From Microbotryum silenes-acaulis (taxonomy: Eukaryota > Basidiomycota > Microbotryomycetes > Microbotryales > Microbotryaceae), in NCBI GenBank assembly GCA_003665825.1, contig QPFY01000013.1, forward strand, positions 620,001 to 684,000: a stretch of DNA of 64,000 nt, in the 5' to 3' direction. This document shows, one piece after another, positions 23,033 to 34,159 of the stretch (position 1 is its first letter; each line of letters opens with the position of its first letter). A program made the position numbers and the translations under genes. Under the pieces are notes generated by a model. The model was not told the DNA's origin. It did not search any database and saw nothing but the letters and a program-made list of their open reading frames with translations.

Positions 23033-23138
23033 CGGCTGCGGAGGACTGTGGAAGCCCCCAGACTAGGGGGCGCGAGCTTGGGAAATTGACGACAATCTCA
23101 ACATTACTAATTCTCGTTGGCGGGGAGCAGCTCCGGGC

Positions 23139-25013
23139 ATGTGCCGCGCGCGAGGCCAGCAGCCGGCACAGACCTCTCCCGCGCCCGGCGCGTCAAGAAC
23201 CACAACCCCAAGCACCACCAAACAGCCAACACTGCTGATGAATGTCAGCAGTGCCGACGATCCAGGCGGCACCCTGCCGCCTGCTGTAGTCGTTACACCG
23301 TCGCCATCGGGTAGACCCGTCCTTCAACAAGATGCGTCGTCAACCGCCAGCCCCCCGTCACCGGTCACTTCCCCTACCGTCATCACCGCCGCCATGGCTG
23401 CCACGGCTGCCACGGCTGCAACGGCTGCCCATGAGCTGACGATCCAAGAACAACAACGAGACCTTGCTGAACGTCTACTCTTCTGCAAGGAGCTCAATAT
23501 CGTACCTGGCCCCAACGCGGGGCGCATGCTCCACGTCCACCATCACCATCCCCTCTACCCACCTACCTCTGCAATGGCGATGAAAGACGCCTCCAGGAAG
23601 TTGAAAGGATCCGAAATCGATTACCGCGATGTTGTCCAGCCCGACACCATCCGTATCACCCTCAGTCTTGCGACCCACAAGTCGCTCCCTCGCGTCGACG
23701 TCGAAAAGGCGCTCATCGCACACTACAACACGGCGAAACCCAAATCCATGTGCCTCTTCTCCATCCCTAACGCCGACATCAGCAAGCTCGGATCCAAATT
23801 TGATCACCTCCTTTCCGATATCTGCGGCATCTCGCCGCGTGTCATCCCGGCCGACCCGTCGAAAGGCTGCAACCACGCCGTCCACACGTACGACATCAAC
23901 TTCCGTAACGCCGAGGCTTTCGCCCGCGCCTGCCAACGTCCGGCTTTTCAGTACAGGGGCTCGCCAACGACGATCACCCTCCCTCATTCCCCCATCGACA
24001 GGGTAGTCGAAATCAGGCTCCGTTGTCACTCCGACCGAGACGACCCGGACTTTTGGCTCAACGGCATCCGCGTTGCCCTCCGCAAAAGCGCCGAGACCTA
24101 CAACAAGACCTGGGGAACGAAGATCGCGACCCCGGAGATCCTACATTTCCAGCGCAACCTCGAGGTAGTTCCAGACGAACCATTCCAACTCCTCTTCAGT
24201 GGCGACTACTGGTACTATGTGCAACTTCCGGAAGAAGCGAAGAAGGACGTCGACTTCAACACCTTTTTGCCGGTCCACCTCACCAACAGGCAAGGAGCGG
24301 TAGTCGCTCTCAACAACGATCTTCAGGTGGGCTTCTGCGGCTACTGTCGCCGTCCCGGACATGTTCGTTCCGTCTGTCCGATCCAGCAAGCCAAGATCCA
24401 ACGGCAGGTGGTCGGACTCAACCGCGCGGTCGCTTCCCAACCTCGAGCGACCTCGGACAGGGGCACCGGCGATGGATGGGCGACGGCCACCCAGAGCAGC
24501 AAGGCCCGGCCGACTACCACCCCTAGTTCGGCTACGGGTGCAAACGGGATGACGCTCACCAACGCCTTTGCGGGATTGGAAGAGGAGGACATGGAAGAGG
24601 AAGGGGATGAGGAAAATGAGGAAAATAGGGCCGAAGGAAGGGGCGGTCAGAAAGAGGAGATGAGGAGCGGTCCGGCGGAAAAGGAGGAGGATGGAAGTCA
24701 GGAAGAAGAGGCGACGGAGGATGAACAAGCAATGGAAGTAGAGCAGGGGTCCACCTCGTTATCATCTAAACCGAACAGCAACGACTTTGGGCTGGCGGCG
24801 GCTTTATCGACCCCGGTATCATCGCATTTGAGCTCGGCTGATTCGAGCCCGATCCCGTCTTCAACACCTCTCTCGTCTTTGGCACCTCCGACTTCACCAC
24901 GCTCCAAGAGACCGGCACCGTACGAAAGGCCGACCACTCGCGCCCCGAAGGGAACAGCGCTCGCATCCTCTCCTCTATCTTCTGGTTCAGTGTCCTTGAT
25001 GGACACAAATTAA
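23139..25013 (+). CDS. LINE ORF1, gag-like nucleic-acid-binding protein
   Basis: This single-exon frame of 624 aa contains a zinc knuckle CGYCRRPGHVRSVC (CX2CX4HX4C, about residues 400-413) near the middle-to-end. It is preceded by a conserved-looking core (about residues 130-390) and followed by an acidic Glu-rich and then Ser/Pro-rich tail. Such ORF1 proteins coat the element RNA. The start at 23139 is the first ATG; the next in-frame ATG (about 23239) is also possible because the first 100 residues are low complexity. The frame is intact although the partner ORF2 is broken. Confidence 0.8.
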   Translation: MCRARGQQPAQTSPAPGASRTTTPSTTKQPTLLMNVSSADDPGGTLPPAVVVTPSPSGRPVLQQDASSTASPPSPVTSPTVITAAMAATAATAATAAHELTIQEQQRDLAERLLFCKELNIVPGPNAGRMLHVHHHHPLYPPTSAMAMKDASRKLKGSEIDYRDVVQPDTIRITLSLATHKSLPRVDVEKALIAHYNTAKPKSMCLFSIPNADISKLGSKFDHLLSDICGISPRVIPADPSKGCNHAVHTYDINFRNAEAFARACQRPAFQYRGSPTTITLPHSPIDRVVEIRLRCHSDRDDPDFWLNGIRVALRKSAETYNKTWGTKIATPEILHFQRNLEVVPDEPFQLLFSGDYWYYVQLPEEAKKDVDFNTFLPVHLTNRQGAVVALNNDLQVGFCGYCRRPGHVRSVCPIQQAKIQRQVVGLNRAVASQPRATSDRGTGDGWATATQSSKARPTTTPSSATGANGMTLTNAFAGLEEEDMEEEGDEENEENRAEGRGGQKEEMRSGPAEKEEDGSQEEEATEDEQAMEVEQGSTSLSSKPNSNDFGLAAALSTPVSSHLSSADSSPIPSSTPLSSLAPPTSPRSKRPAPYERPTTRAPKGTALASSPLSSGSVSLMDTN

Positions 25014-25025
25014 GAACTACCCAAA

Positions 25026-28000
25026 ATGATTGTACCACCAACTCGACCTGACTTGGACCAGCTCCACCTTCTCACCTTTAATGTAAACTCTATTGCTGAC
25101 TTAGGGCGCCAGGAGCGTTTCCTCGTCTACCTCTCTTCCCTTTCTCCAACCCCTTCCATTGTATTTGTACAGGAGCACGGATTAAAGAGTCGATCACATC
25201 GGGAGCGCTTCGAGCGATGTTGGAAAGGGCGGGTTTTCTTCAGAGACCTTGTCGCCACCCTCATCCCGGAGCGCTCCCGCCTGTACGTCCTTTCCCCTAT
25301 TTTTCGAGACTTTCCTGACCCTCGAATACTTACTATCAACTACTTTTTGAATTCACAAACGTTATGGTGGATCGGAAATCAGTTTCTACAGAGGGACGGT
25401 CTGGATCTACCCCCACCTACTGGCGTACTCTCATCGGCCGGCTCCCTTTTGCTGTGATCGACACGATCCGATACCTGCACCCTCACTCGAACCACTTCAG
25501 CAGGCCGCATAAACAGGCGGGCAAGATCAAATCCTGGTCGCGCATCGACTACATCCTCTTGTCGGAACAACATGCTCATCTGCTGGTCTCGGGGACCACG
25601 TACCTCGACGCGCTCCTCTCGGACCATCGCCCCGTGTATGTGGGGATCGCCTGCCCATCCGCCAAAAGCACGCCGGCCCTGCCCTCGCTCCCGGAAACGT
25701 CGTCCCAGCTGCTACGAGTCAACACACGAGTCTACGCCGACGAAGCCTTTGCAGCTCGCATACCTTTCATCATCGACGCATCTCGCGAGTCCCACCCGCT
25801 CGATCCGCTTGCGGCTTTTGAGGAAGCGATGTCTCGACTCAGATCTGCCTCGAGTGACCATGCTCGCCACCTGAATCGGCAATTTTCGACGACAAAGGAA
25901 ACGCTCGAGCGTCGTATCCATGAGCTCGAAGCACTCGGTACTTTCGACGACGGGAGACGAGCCGAATGGCAAGATCTGGTGGCCATGACCAAGGTTTTGA
26001 TCCTCGACCGAGCCCGTCAAATGAGGATTCGTGCGCACATCCCGGAACTCAGCTCGGAGGAGCAGCTCTCCCACACGGTCCATGCACGACTCACTGCTCG
26101 CCGAACGGCCATCAAGATCGACACCCTTCGTCTGGCGGATGGGTCGCCCTCAACGGACCTTACCAAGTGCTTGGACCACGCGCGAGCATACTTCCAAGAC
26201 CACCACACGCCAGATGATCGCGATCCCGCTCAAGTCGAAGCTGCTCGCTCTACCCTTCTTGATCCCGTACGATGCGCTTTACCAAGAGGCAAGAAGCACT
26301 CCAATTCAAGGTTCATGAGGCCGATGACTGCGCGACACGCCAAGCTGCTCGAGGAACCTTTCACTGCCGACGAGTTTGCAGCCGCAATTGCCAAGACTGA
26401 CAAGGGCCGAAGTCCAGGAGCGAGCGGGCTACCCTACGAGATGTATCAGTCCTCCCCAACCGTCTTTGCGGAGCTACTGGCCTCGACTTGCAATGAGGCG
26501 TGGGCGAAAGGTGCTCTGCCTGAATCGATGACCAAAGGAACTGTCCGCCTCCTCAAAAAGTCAAAGCCTGACGCTGACTACTCGGACCTCAAGTACTACC
26601 GCCCGATCACGCTTCGCGAGTGCTCGTACAAGTTGATGACCAAGGTCCTCGTAGCAAGGCTGAACAAAGTGCTGCCATCCGTTCTTCCCCCTTCACAACA
26701 TGGTTTCATGCCTGGTCGAAAGGCCTCAGACGCGGGAAGTCACTTGTCCCTGCTCCTTGAACAAATTCGCTCCCTTGACCTTGCTGACTCGGCTCTCCTA
26801 TCGCTTGATCAGGAAAGCGCATATGACCTAGTTGATCATGACTGGATCATGAGCGTCTTTCGAGCGATGGGAGCGCCAGAACGCTTCCTTGGCCTTTTCA
26901 ACGTTATCTACAGATCGGTGTCACTTCGTTACATCATCAATGGGATACCTCACGGAGGCTGTGCGCATGCTGTGCGGGCTCGGGCAAGGAGATCCCGTGA
27001 GTTGTCCCATCTGGAACGTGTGCTTTCAGCCCTACCTCGATGCCCTAGTGAGGAGAACAATTGCCCTTGATCTCAGTGCAGTATTTCTTCCCACCCGGGC
27101 TGCAATCCTCACCCACCTCGCCTTTGCGGACGATGCGATCGTGCTCGTCTCGTCACCGGCAGCACTCGATCTCCTGACTGGTCTCGCCGTCGATTGGCGC
27201 TTGGCTACAAACGGACGCTCGAACACGGCCAAGACGACTGCTCTCCCTCTCGGCTTGGGCTGGACTTAGGACGAGCGGGCTAGCGGGATCGCTTCTGTGC
27301 GCGCTGGTGAGTGCATGACTTGGGCTGGCTATCCGGTTTCCATCGACGGCAATCTCTCGCTCTTCTAGAGCACGACACTCAACCGAGCAAAGGCTCGACT
27401 GGAGGCAGCGGCGAATCGACGTGTTCCCCCACGGGCTCGCGCGATGTACGCCAACTCGTATGTCACTTCGAGGGTCATCCACTTGCTGTCGTTCGACATC
27501 CCGCCCGTCACTTTCGTCGACGCTTTCGAACAAGCGCTCATCTCCTTCGTGTGGCACAACGACTCCTTCCGACCCGTGACAAAAGAGGCGGTCTTCCTCC
27601 GTCGCGATCTTGGTGGATTGGGCCTGCTGAGCATCGAGGACATTGTTTGCTCTATGGCGATCCGGTTCTGGGACTGCGTTGCCCATGGCTTCGAGCCGAT
27701 CTGGGCTACACTCGCACGGATCAGCTGGGAGCGCACATATCCGGAAGAAACGTCGATTTGGTCAACACTGATTGCCTCACCTCGCCGCGCAACCCACGCG
27801 CGGTGGACGAAGGTCATCAACGTTGCGCGACTGATGCAGCCCCATGTGTTCCCAGAGCTCCTTCGGTCGACCGAGGTGCTCGTGATCCCACCTACTCTGC
27901 CTTCCTTACACCCACAAGGCCTGTCGGACGATGCGCGCAAGCGGCTCAAAAAGTTTGGGGCAATCATCGATCTTTACCGGAGGCCTCAGACGACAGGGGA

Positions 28001-28799
28001 CCCCGTCAACCCGGGCCTGCAACCAGAGTCGTTATTGGAAAAGCTTTGGGCCGATGTGAGTGCTAGCTCTCCGATAGCCTCTGTATTGCCCCAGCCCGCC
28101 GCCGTCCGGACCGCCATTGGGGACTGCTACTTCCTACGACCCTGCACCTACACGTTCCTTGGCGCGACCCGTCCTTTTACGATCAAAGCTCTGCGGCACT
28201 TCATCAATGAGGCCCGCTATCCCTCGCTGGACGACGGCTCTCGACTCAAGTGGCCAACAGATCTCACAAAGTCACAGAAGCAACAGTTCTGGATCTGGCT
28301 CAACAGTTAATGGGCAACAGCTGTCGAAAAGGACGTTCACTGGAAGCTGATCTTCGGGGCGACGCCGACATGCGTTCTGCAACATCACCATGGTCACGCT
28401 GCATCTGATGGGTGTCCACAGTGCGGCCAACGAGACACCTTCATGCACTTCTACTTTGAATGTGACCATTCACGTGAGTTCTGGCGCCTGACCCTGCAGC
28501 TGCTGAGGGTTGCACTTGGCCAGGCAGGTGATTTCGAACCTGGCGAAGTTGACTCTCCTCAGATCATGCTTGGCCTTCCTCGGGTGCGTGGCGGAAGTCG
28601 TGACTCTCGGACCTACATCGTCGTTCGGGTCGTTCTTGCGATTGTTTTCAACAAGCTCTACCTTGCTCGATGGCATCAGCACAAGGAACAAATTCCCCTA
28701 CCAACCCCGTACTCTCTTACTCGCGAAGTCCGCTCGCATCTCAAATTCCGACTTCGACGTCTGCCAGATGGCGAGCTTCTGGACCAGATGATGTGACTT
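25026..28799 (+). pseudogene. LINE ORF2 (endonuclease and reverse transcriptase), broken
   Basis: The endonuclease begins with LHLLTFNVNSIADLG and VQEHGLKSRS and ends with WSRIDYILLSEQH and LLSDHRPVYVG. Between them, near 25360-25440, the frame shifts, and I do not see the expected central catalytic GDxN-type segment, so an internal deletion is likely. Reverse transcriptase blocks follow: YRPITLRECSYKLMTK, QHGFMPGRKASD, LSLDQESAYDLVDHDW (motif A), GLGQGDPVSCP (motif B) and FADDAIVLVSS (motif C). An extra base in AATGGGATAC at about 26938-26947 breaks the frame between motifs A and B. In-frame stops lie at 27267-27269, about 27367-27369 and 28308-28310. The C-terminal zinc-binding domain CPQCGQRDTFMHFYFECDH comes after the last stop. 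Confidence 0.85.
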
Positions 28800-28857
28800 G
28801 ACGTTTTCATGAGTACGGAGTTTCTGAGTTTTCTCTCCTGATTTTCCTCCCCTCTCT

Positions 28858-28861
28858 CTTC

Positions 28862-28892
<31 letters not shown>

Positions 28893-28895
28893 GAT
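28858..28895. repeat. (CT)n microsatellite in LINE 3' UTR
   Basis: A nearly perfect CT dinucleotide run, with a few interruptions, lies just after the last ORF2 stop. Confidence 0.8.
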
Positions 28896-29043
28896 TGTGC
28901 CTATTCTTTAACACCATGGAATAGGAAGGGTGGTTGGTGCTCACATGATTGGAATCACACTTTTGGTGGTTTCAGGAATGTGGGGGCTGCATGGATCTAG
29001 TGGCTATGACTTTACATAAGTCCAACCCCCCTTTTCAAGAAAC

Positions 29044-30063
29044 TTTTATTTATTTATTTGATAGACTTCATTAACAGCATAATTATATTAATACCTAGAA
29101 ATCTTCGGAAAAGTCGGAGAGAATGCTGTTACGCACACTGGCAGAAGCCAGTAGTGTAGGACTCATTGACCCTGAACCAGGATCAACCCCACTAAAACCC
29201 CCTTTGGTGGCTTACAGAGACACTAGGCGACCCTTGGACTCCTGAATAGAGGCTCGAAGCCCCTCGAAGTCCGTTTCGGCGATCGGTTCCAAAAGATCCG
29301 ACGAGAATCGGCGACGGCGACAGAGCTTCCAGATCGAGTGAAAGAAGAGGACTCGTAGTTCGACAAGTCGACGTTCCGAGCAAGACACGATCGGACATAC
29401 AAAGTCCACAAAGACTGGGTGGGGGGTCGGGGACAGAGCAGACCAGAGACGCCGGGCAAATGGGCAGCCGACCGCGAGGTGGGCCAGGCACTCGGAGGCA
29501 GATCGATTGTTGGGGTGAGGGCTGGTTGGGGAGGCGACTTGGCTGCCCGGATGGAGGGATCCCAGGGAGAGAAGGTGGCCGGTATCCTCGGCGTCCGAGT
29601 GAACCCGGCGAACCTTGCGCAAAGCCTTCCACCAAGCGTTCCAACGTTGCTCAGGCAGATCGAATACCTTCTGGTGTCCCTTGGGGAAGATAGGAGGGAA
29701 GATGAAGACTTGGTGGCGTTTGGACGCGTTCACGAACGAAGACGGCGTCATCACCTCGCCATCGGGCCCTCGAAAAAGCGTCGGGTTTACCGAGAGTTGT
29801 ATTCCGTGGCCCGCTGGGAAGTAGAGTACGTGCGTCGCCCATTGCTCGAGGTTCTGGCTCTTGGAGAGTTCCGGGGGATTGAGCGTGGTCACAATGCTCG
29901 CGCTTGAACAAGTCAATACCCATTTTCGGTAATCACTTGAGTTCAGTGGCCGTTGGATTGGGCCAATTAGGTACCAATAGTTCCCACTGCTTGGAGGGGC
30001 GCAGGTTCCGTTCCGTTTCACTTCGGTCTGAGATTGGAGCATAGCACGACAACATGAACCCAT
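29044..30063 (-). mobile_element. Second LINE: 3' fragment on the opposite strand with AAATA-type tail
   Basis: Read on the minus strand, an open frame (30063-29212, 283 aa) ends with a zinc-binding-like block: SECLAHLAVGCPFARRLWSA, preceded by EQRWNAWWKALRKVRR. This resembles the C-terminal zf-RVT region of LINE ORF2 proteins and differs from the plus-strand element next to it. Downstream of the stop, the strand ends in a run of AAATA-type repeats (plus 29044-29059). This fits a 5'-truncated LINE insertion with its simple-repeat tail abutting the plus-strand LINE tail to tail. No target duplication was identified. Confidence 0.6.
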
Positions 30064-30115
30064 GCAGGCCTACTATATGAACGATGACTTCGATTGATTA
30101 TCACCGCTCACCAAC

Positions 30116-31335
30116 ATGACGACCGCCGAGCTCCTCGCCTTCGATGTCGCTCCCGCCGACGCGTCTCTTTACATCGAGTTGTCTAAAGACGAGCCCACCC
30201 AGTATACTCGACCTTATCATCTACTCGAGGCCGTTGAGAAGGCAAGCAGCTCCTCACGTCCAATCGTGCGTCTACCAAGCTCAACTATCGAAATTTCGGT
30301 CTAAGCTCACGCGTGTTCGGTACTACACATCCCACATACTTGAAACTTCCGCCTCTTGTCGATGCTCGCGATACCAATTTCTCGCTGAACTGGCCAACCT
30401 GATTGCCCATCAAGCTGCTCATAAGTGTAGCCACCTCAAGCTGTTCTACTCAAGGGAGGCCGATGGAATCGAGCGACCCACTCGCGGAGAGGCAGACGTA
30501 GGGGGTTAGCAATACAGAGGAAGGACGCAGTGCAGCACACTCATGCGTCTTGAAAGGGTTGGTACAGTCCATGGGACCATCTCGCTGCGAAGACATGGCG
30601 GGCACGACAAGGAGCTTTCGCTGGACTGGAGGTGACCAGATGGCCCGAGCGCTCACAACACACGAGGATCCAGAAGAATGTCTATACTGAGGATGGCCGC
30701 ATTCAAGTGAGTTGTCGCTGAATTTAGGAGCGAAGGCAACTGGATCTAATGTTTGGAGACAAGCAGACGGAGCGCTAGCACAACGCTATCCTCATTTTGG
30801 ATCGCTTGACGGCGGAGCTGTAACCACTACCACAACATTGGAGATCGGATCTCTGGTCTGCTTTGGCCTCAAGCGTGGCATGCATTCACTCAGCTGCGAT
30901 CAAACTGCTTATGGAGAAGAAGCGCTGTCCATTGGAATTGGTACGATGCTTTGAATGGCAGTTGAGCTGTGACGTTCTCACTTGACACAGGTCTTGTCTG
31001 CTACAGTGCGATACATCTACAGCAAAGTGACAACAAATCACTGCAACCAAGGCACGCTCGCGTCGTTGGTTCTACTTTCACATGTCGTCGTACAGGAGCT
31101 TCGCCTCGTCAAGAAAGCATACTATTCCACCCACCTCATTGATGGCACTATGCCGTTCCGCATGATTGATGGTCGCCAGGTCATCGAGTCATTAGGCCCG
31201 CCAATGACTACATATTGTTCAACCAAAGACCTTACCCCATGTTACCCTGACGAGCGCATCATCAGCAAGCGCACATGCCGAACAAAGATTTGCCGCCCTT
31301 CGGAGCGTGCCCGGGCCGCGAGATGCCGCCGGTAG
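30116..31335 (+). pseudogene. Decayed multi-exon gene of unknown kind
   Basis: Short protein-like stretches separated by splice-like sites can be read on the plus strand. They begin at the ATG at 30116 (MTTAELLAFDVAPADASLYI), then FGTTHPTYLKLPPLVDARDT at about 30320-30380. KNVYTEDGRIQ precedes a GTGAGT at 30710. A 70-residue stretch at about 30730-30940 includes MFGDKQTER, ILILDRLTAEL and PQHWRSDLWSALASSV, with TAG and TAA stops inside. An open stretch continues to 31335. The stops show that it is broken. I do not recognise the family; a transposon-related or multi-copy fungal gene is possible given the surroundings. Confidence 0.4.
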
Positions 31336-32022
31336 AACCTCTACAAGCCGCACAACTGCCACCGCGGATACAAAGAGGTCAAGTTCAGCAAAACGGAAGT
31401 CTGACAACGAAGTAGCGAGCCTGCCAGCCAAGCAAGGAAGGCTTGTTTGATGCCTGGAGCCACGCGCGACACCAGCCGAAGCGACGCGCGCCGCAAGCCA
31501 CTTTCGATCGGCCGCCGCGCGCCCGCAAACGCTCGGAACGCGTTTTCGAGGACCTTTGAGCGATTTTTGGAGCATGTAGAACACATTTTGATAATATTTC
31601 CGAGGCGCATGTGAAATTTTGACATTTTGGGGCCAAAATAGGGTAAAAAACTTTGACAAAAAGGCCAAAAAAGGGCGTTTTTCCACATGCGCCTCTGACT
31701 GGGCTTTCGGGGGTCCTGGTTGGGCACTGGTTGGGCCGTTTACAAACAGGTAGGAAAAGGAGGAGGTTCACGTGCTTGACACATCATTAGCCATGCTGCG
31801 AATGATCCCATCTAGGGCTTGAACCCGCCTCAGAGGTGCCAAAAGCCTTAGCCACTGCATCTTTTGTAGCGATCATCTAGTAAGGGGTCCGGCTCTACCC
31901 TGGCAGTAGTAGGTCACAGCCACTCCAGAAGTTCGCTCAAGGTGCCGAAGCATCGATTTTCAATGGCATTGCAAAGACACTCGAGATAATGAATACGAAC
32001 ACACCAAACGCGAGACGATCGT
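31336..32022. other. Intergenic AT-rich stretch next to the repeat island
   Basis: Apart from the inverted repeat, this region has no supported gene. A tRNA-like stretch on the minus strand (31816-31854) was examined and rejected. Confidence 0.5.
31602..31695. repeat. AT-rich hairpin with 12-bp perfect inverted arms
   Basis: GAGGCGCATGTG at 31602-31613 is exactly mirrored by CACATGCGCCTC at 31684-31695. The 70-nt loop is AT-rich and has its own GGGGCC/GGCC and AAAAAGG-type repeats. It could be a remnant of a small transposon or a transcriptional hairpin. Confidence 0.6.
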
Positions 32023-34159
32023 CTAGGCGTTGTGCTTCCAGCTACGAATAACAACCCACATCGAGGCTGATTAGCATTCGCCACCAGAGAAGCCCACCCT
32101 TCAGAGAAACTTACTAGCAGATATCACCGTCGACGATCTCGTACGGCTTGCCCTTTTGCATCATCTTACCGGCCTGCGCAAGATGGGATCAAAAGAAGGG
32201 ATCAGTAAGATAGGATTGGGTCGTAACGGAGACGAAAGCACAACGTACCGCCTTGACCGCTGCTTCTGTACCGTACTCCTTCAAGTCGGCGTACGACATA
32301 ATTTCACCACAGACTGTATAGTCAAAAATCGGTAAGTTTCCCATCCAGAAGGAAAAATGAGAAGCACGGCACTCACTGAAGTTCTTCTCGAAATCGCCAT
32401 GAATGACACCCGCAGCCTGAGGCGCTTTTGTCCCCTCACGGATCGTCCACGCTCGCACCTCCTGAGGGCCGCAAGTAAAGTACCGAATCAAGTGCAACGA
32501 CGCGTAGCCCGCGGTCGTGATCTTGCCCAACTGTCCTTGGGTGCCCAACTTCTCAAACTCGGCCTTTTGCGCAACCTCGTCGGCGAATTCTTGAGCAACG
32601 CGTTCCTCGAGCGCGATGGAGAAGGGGATCAGCAAATCTCCCGGGTTGTTCTCGTCGATCCAAGCCTTGATCTTGGGCAACCACTTGTTCTTCTTGCGGA
32701 TGTAGTCCTTCTCCGACAGGTTTACGAGGTACGTAACTGGCTTGGCGGTCAGCAGGAGCAAGTCGTTGACGATGTCGATCTCCTTGTTGGACCATGTCGC
32801 TTTTCGAACGTCCTTGTTTTGCACGGTCAGGACGTCCAAGACCTTCGCAACACAGTCCTATGAAAACGAAAGAGGCTGGATCAGAAACGGGAGGGCAAGG
32901 AATCTGCGATTGGCGGGGGCCGACGGCGTACCAATTCTTCCTTCTTGGCCTTGTCGGCCAAGTTGGCGGTACCGGTCGCACCTCGGAGGGCCTTCTTGAG
33001 CGCATCGTGCTTCTTCTCGACCCATTCGATATCCTTCAACCTGTTGCAACGAGTTCGCATCGTTAGCGCTCGGACTTGTACGCTCGGGCGAACCCGACAT
33101 CGTCTGGGCTGGACGCGCCTCAATTCATCACGGATGATCTCCATATCACGGATGGGGTCGACATCACCTTCGACGTGAATGACCTCGGCATCATCGAAAG
33201 CACCTGTTCACACGCAGGCAAAGGGGCCATAGTCATATCAGCCCGCTGACCTCGAAATCTGCCCCCTCCCATCCACTTGGCCGACTTACGGACGACCTGG
33301 AAGATCCCATCCACAGCCCTGACGTTGGCCAAAAAGTTGTTCCCGAGACCGGCACCGGTCGAAGCACCCTTGGTCAGACCGGCGATATCGACGCAGGTGA
33401 GGAAAGCGGGGACCTTGGACGAGGGCTTGTAGACGTCGCAGAGCCAATCGAAGCGCTCGTCGGGGACGGCGACACCTGTTGGAGAGGGGGCTCGGGGTTA
33501 GCGAAGAGTTGCCGGGGAATCTGAGGTGTCGGTTTTCTTCGCTACGCACGAGCTTCCTCGGGTTCGATGGTAGCGCTGGAGTGACACGAAGAGTGGGTCC
33601 GAAGAGAAGTGCCGAAAGTCGGGATCAGCTCTTCGATCCACTGCGGCAGCTCAGAGCGCGACTCACTAGGGGAAGTTGGCGATCTTTCCCAAGTCGCACT
33701 TGGAGATGATGTTGAACACTGTAGTGTACCGCAAGGTTCTGGTTAGAGGACCGGTCCAGAAGAAGGGGAGAACGAGCGCCCAAGCTGTAGAACTGCCAGC
33801 ACCACGTCGGATAGGACTACGCACGCGACGATTTTCCAACGTTGGGCATACCTAAATGGTGTAACACAATAGAGGGAGTGGTCAGTGCGATTCCGATCTG
33901 AGCCACCACCTGACGATGGAGCGAGGGACGGGAAAGAGGGGACTTGCCGACGATACCGATCTGCAAGTTGTTGGAAGGTCGGCCGAGCCAGACCTTCTTT
34001 TCCGCCGTGGCAGCCTCTGCAGAGTACGAATCATGCGCGTGGTGGTTGGTGCGAGAGTCAGTACATGGGTGCTACTCGAACAGACGACGGGGACACGCTG
34101 GTTGTCCTGAGCGCGCCTCGCACACGAAGAGCGACCGGGCACGCACTCTTGGGGGGCAT
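32023..34159 (-). CDS. OLA1: Obg-like ATPase OLA1/YchF
   Basis: This 396-aa protein has the same length as its animal homolog. It is a P-loop ATPase of the TRAFAC class that binds ribosomes and modulates stress translation in the cytosol. The twelve minus-strand exons are 34159-34147, 34016-33948, 33851-33825, 33718-33667, 33575-33550, 33475-33290, 33203-33119, 33040-32932, 32857-32377, 32313-32249, 32173-32115 and 32041-32023. Signatures are [18 protein letters not shown], the P-loop GMPNVGKSS (residues 28-36), [71 protein letters not shown] and [15 protein letters not shown] (residues 235-249). The C-terminal TGS domain has [11 protein letters not shown] and GDICYWKHNA. Intron 2 starts GCAAGT, and intron 7 (78 nt, CTAAC branch site) appears to start GCGCGT, so both are GC-AG. 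The 27-nt exon 3 carries the whole P-loop core. Confidence 0.95.

Larger units (their letters stand above)
23139..29040 (+). mobile_element. Non-LTR (LINE) retrotransposon, degenerate
   Basis: The element has an open gag-like ORF1 and an ORF2 with an APE-type endonuclease, reverse transcriptase and a C-terminal zinc-binding domain, on the plus strand. ORF2 carries two frameshifts and three in-frame stops, so it cannot mobilise itself. The 3' UTR has a (CT)n run at about 28858-28895. The exact 5' and 3' ends are not defined; I place the end before the tail of an opposite-strand LINE fragment. No target-site duplication was recognised. The clade (Tad/L1-like) is inferred from architecture only. 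Confidence 0.85.

Noticed and set aside
24141..24728. Minus-strand frames opposite LINE ORF1
   Set aside because: These are antisense shadows of the acidic and Ser-rich tail of ORF1.
31219..31727. Minus-strand frames of 120-160 aa over the AT-rich inverted repeat
   Set aside because: They run through low-complexity AT-rich DNA and an inverted repeat, with no conserved domain.
31806..31862. tRNA-like sequence on the minus strand with A-box-like TGGCTAAGGC and B-box-like GGTTCAAGCC
   Set aside because: The boxes are only about 19 nt apart, the T-stem does not pair over five positions, and there is no matching acceptor stem or anticodon arm. At best it is a tRNA-derived relic.
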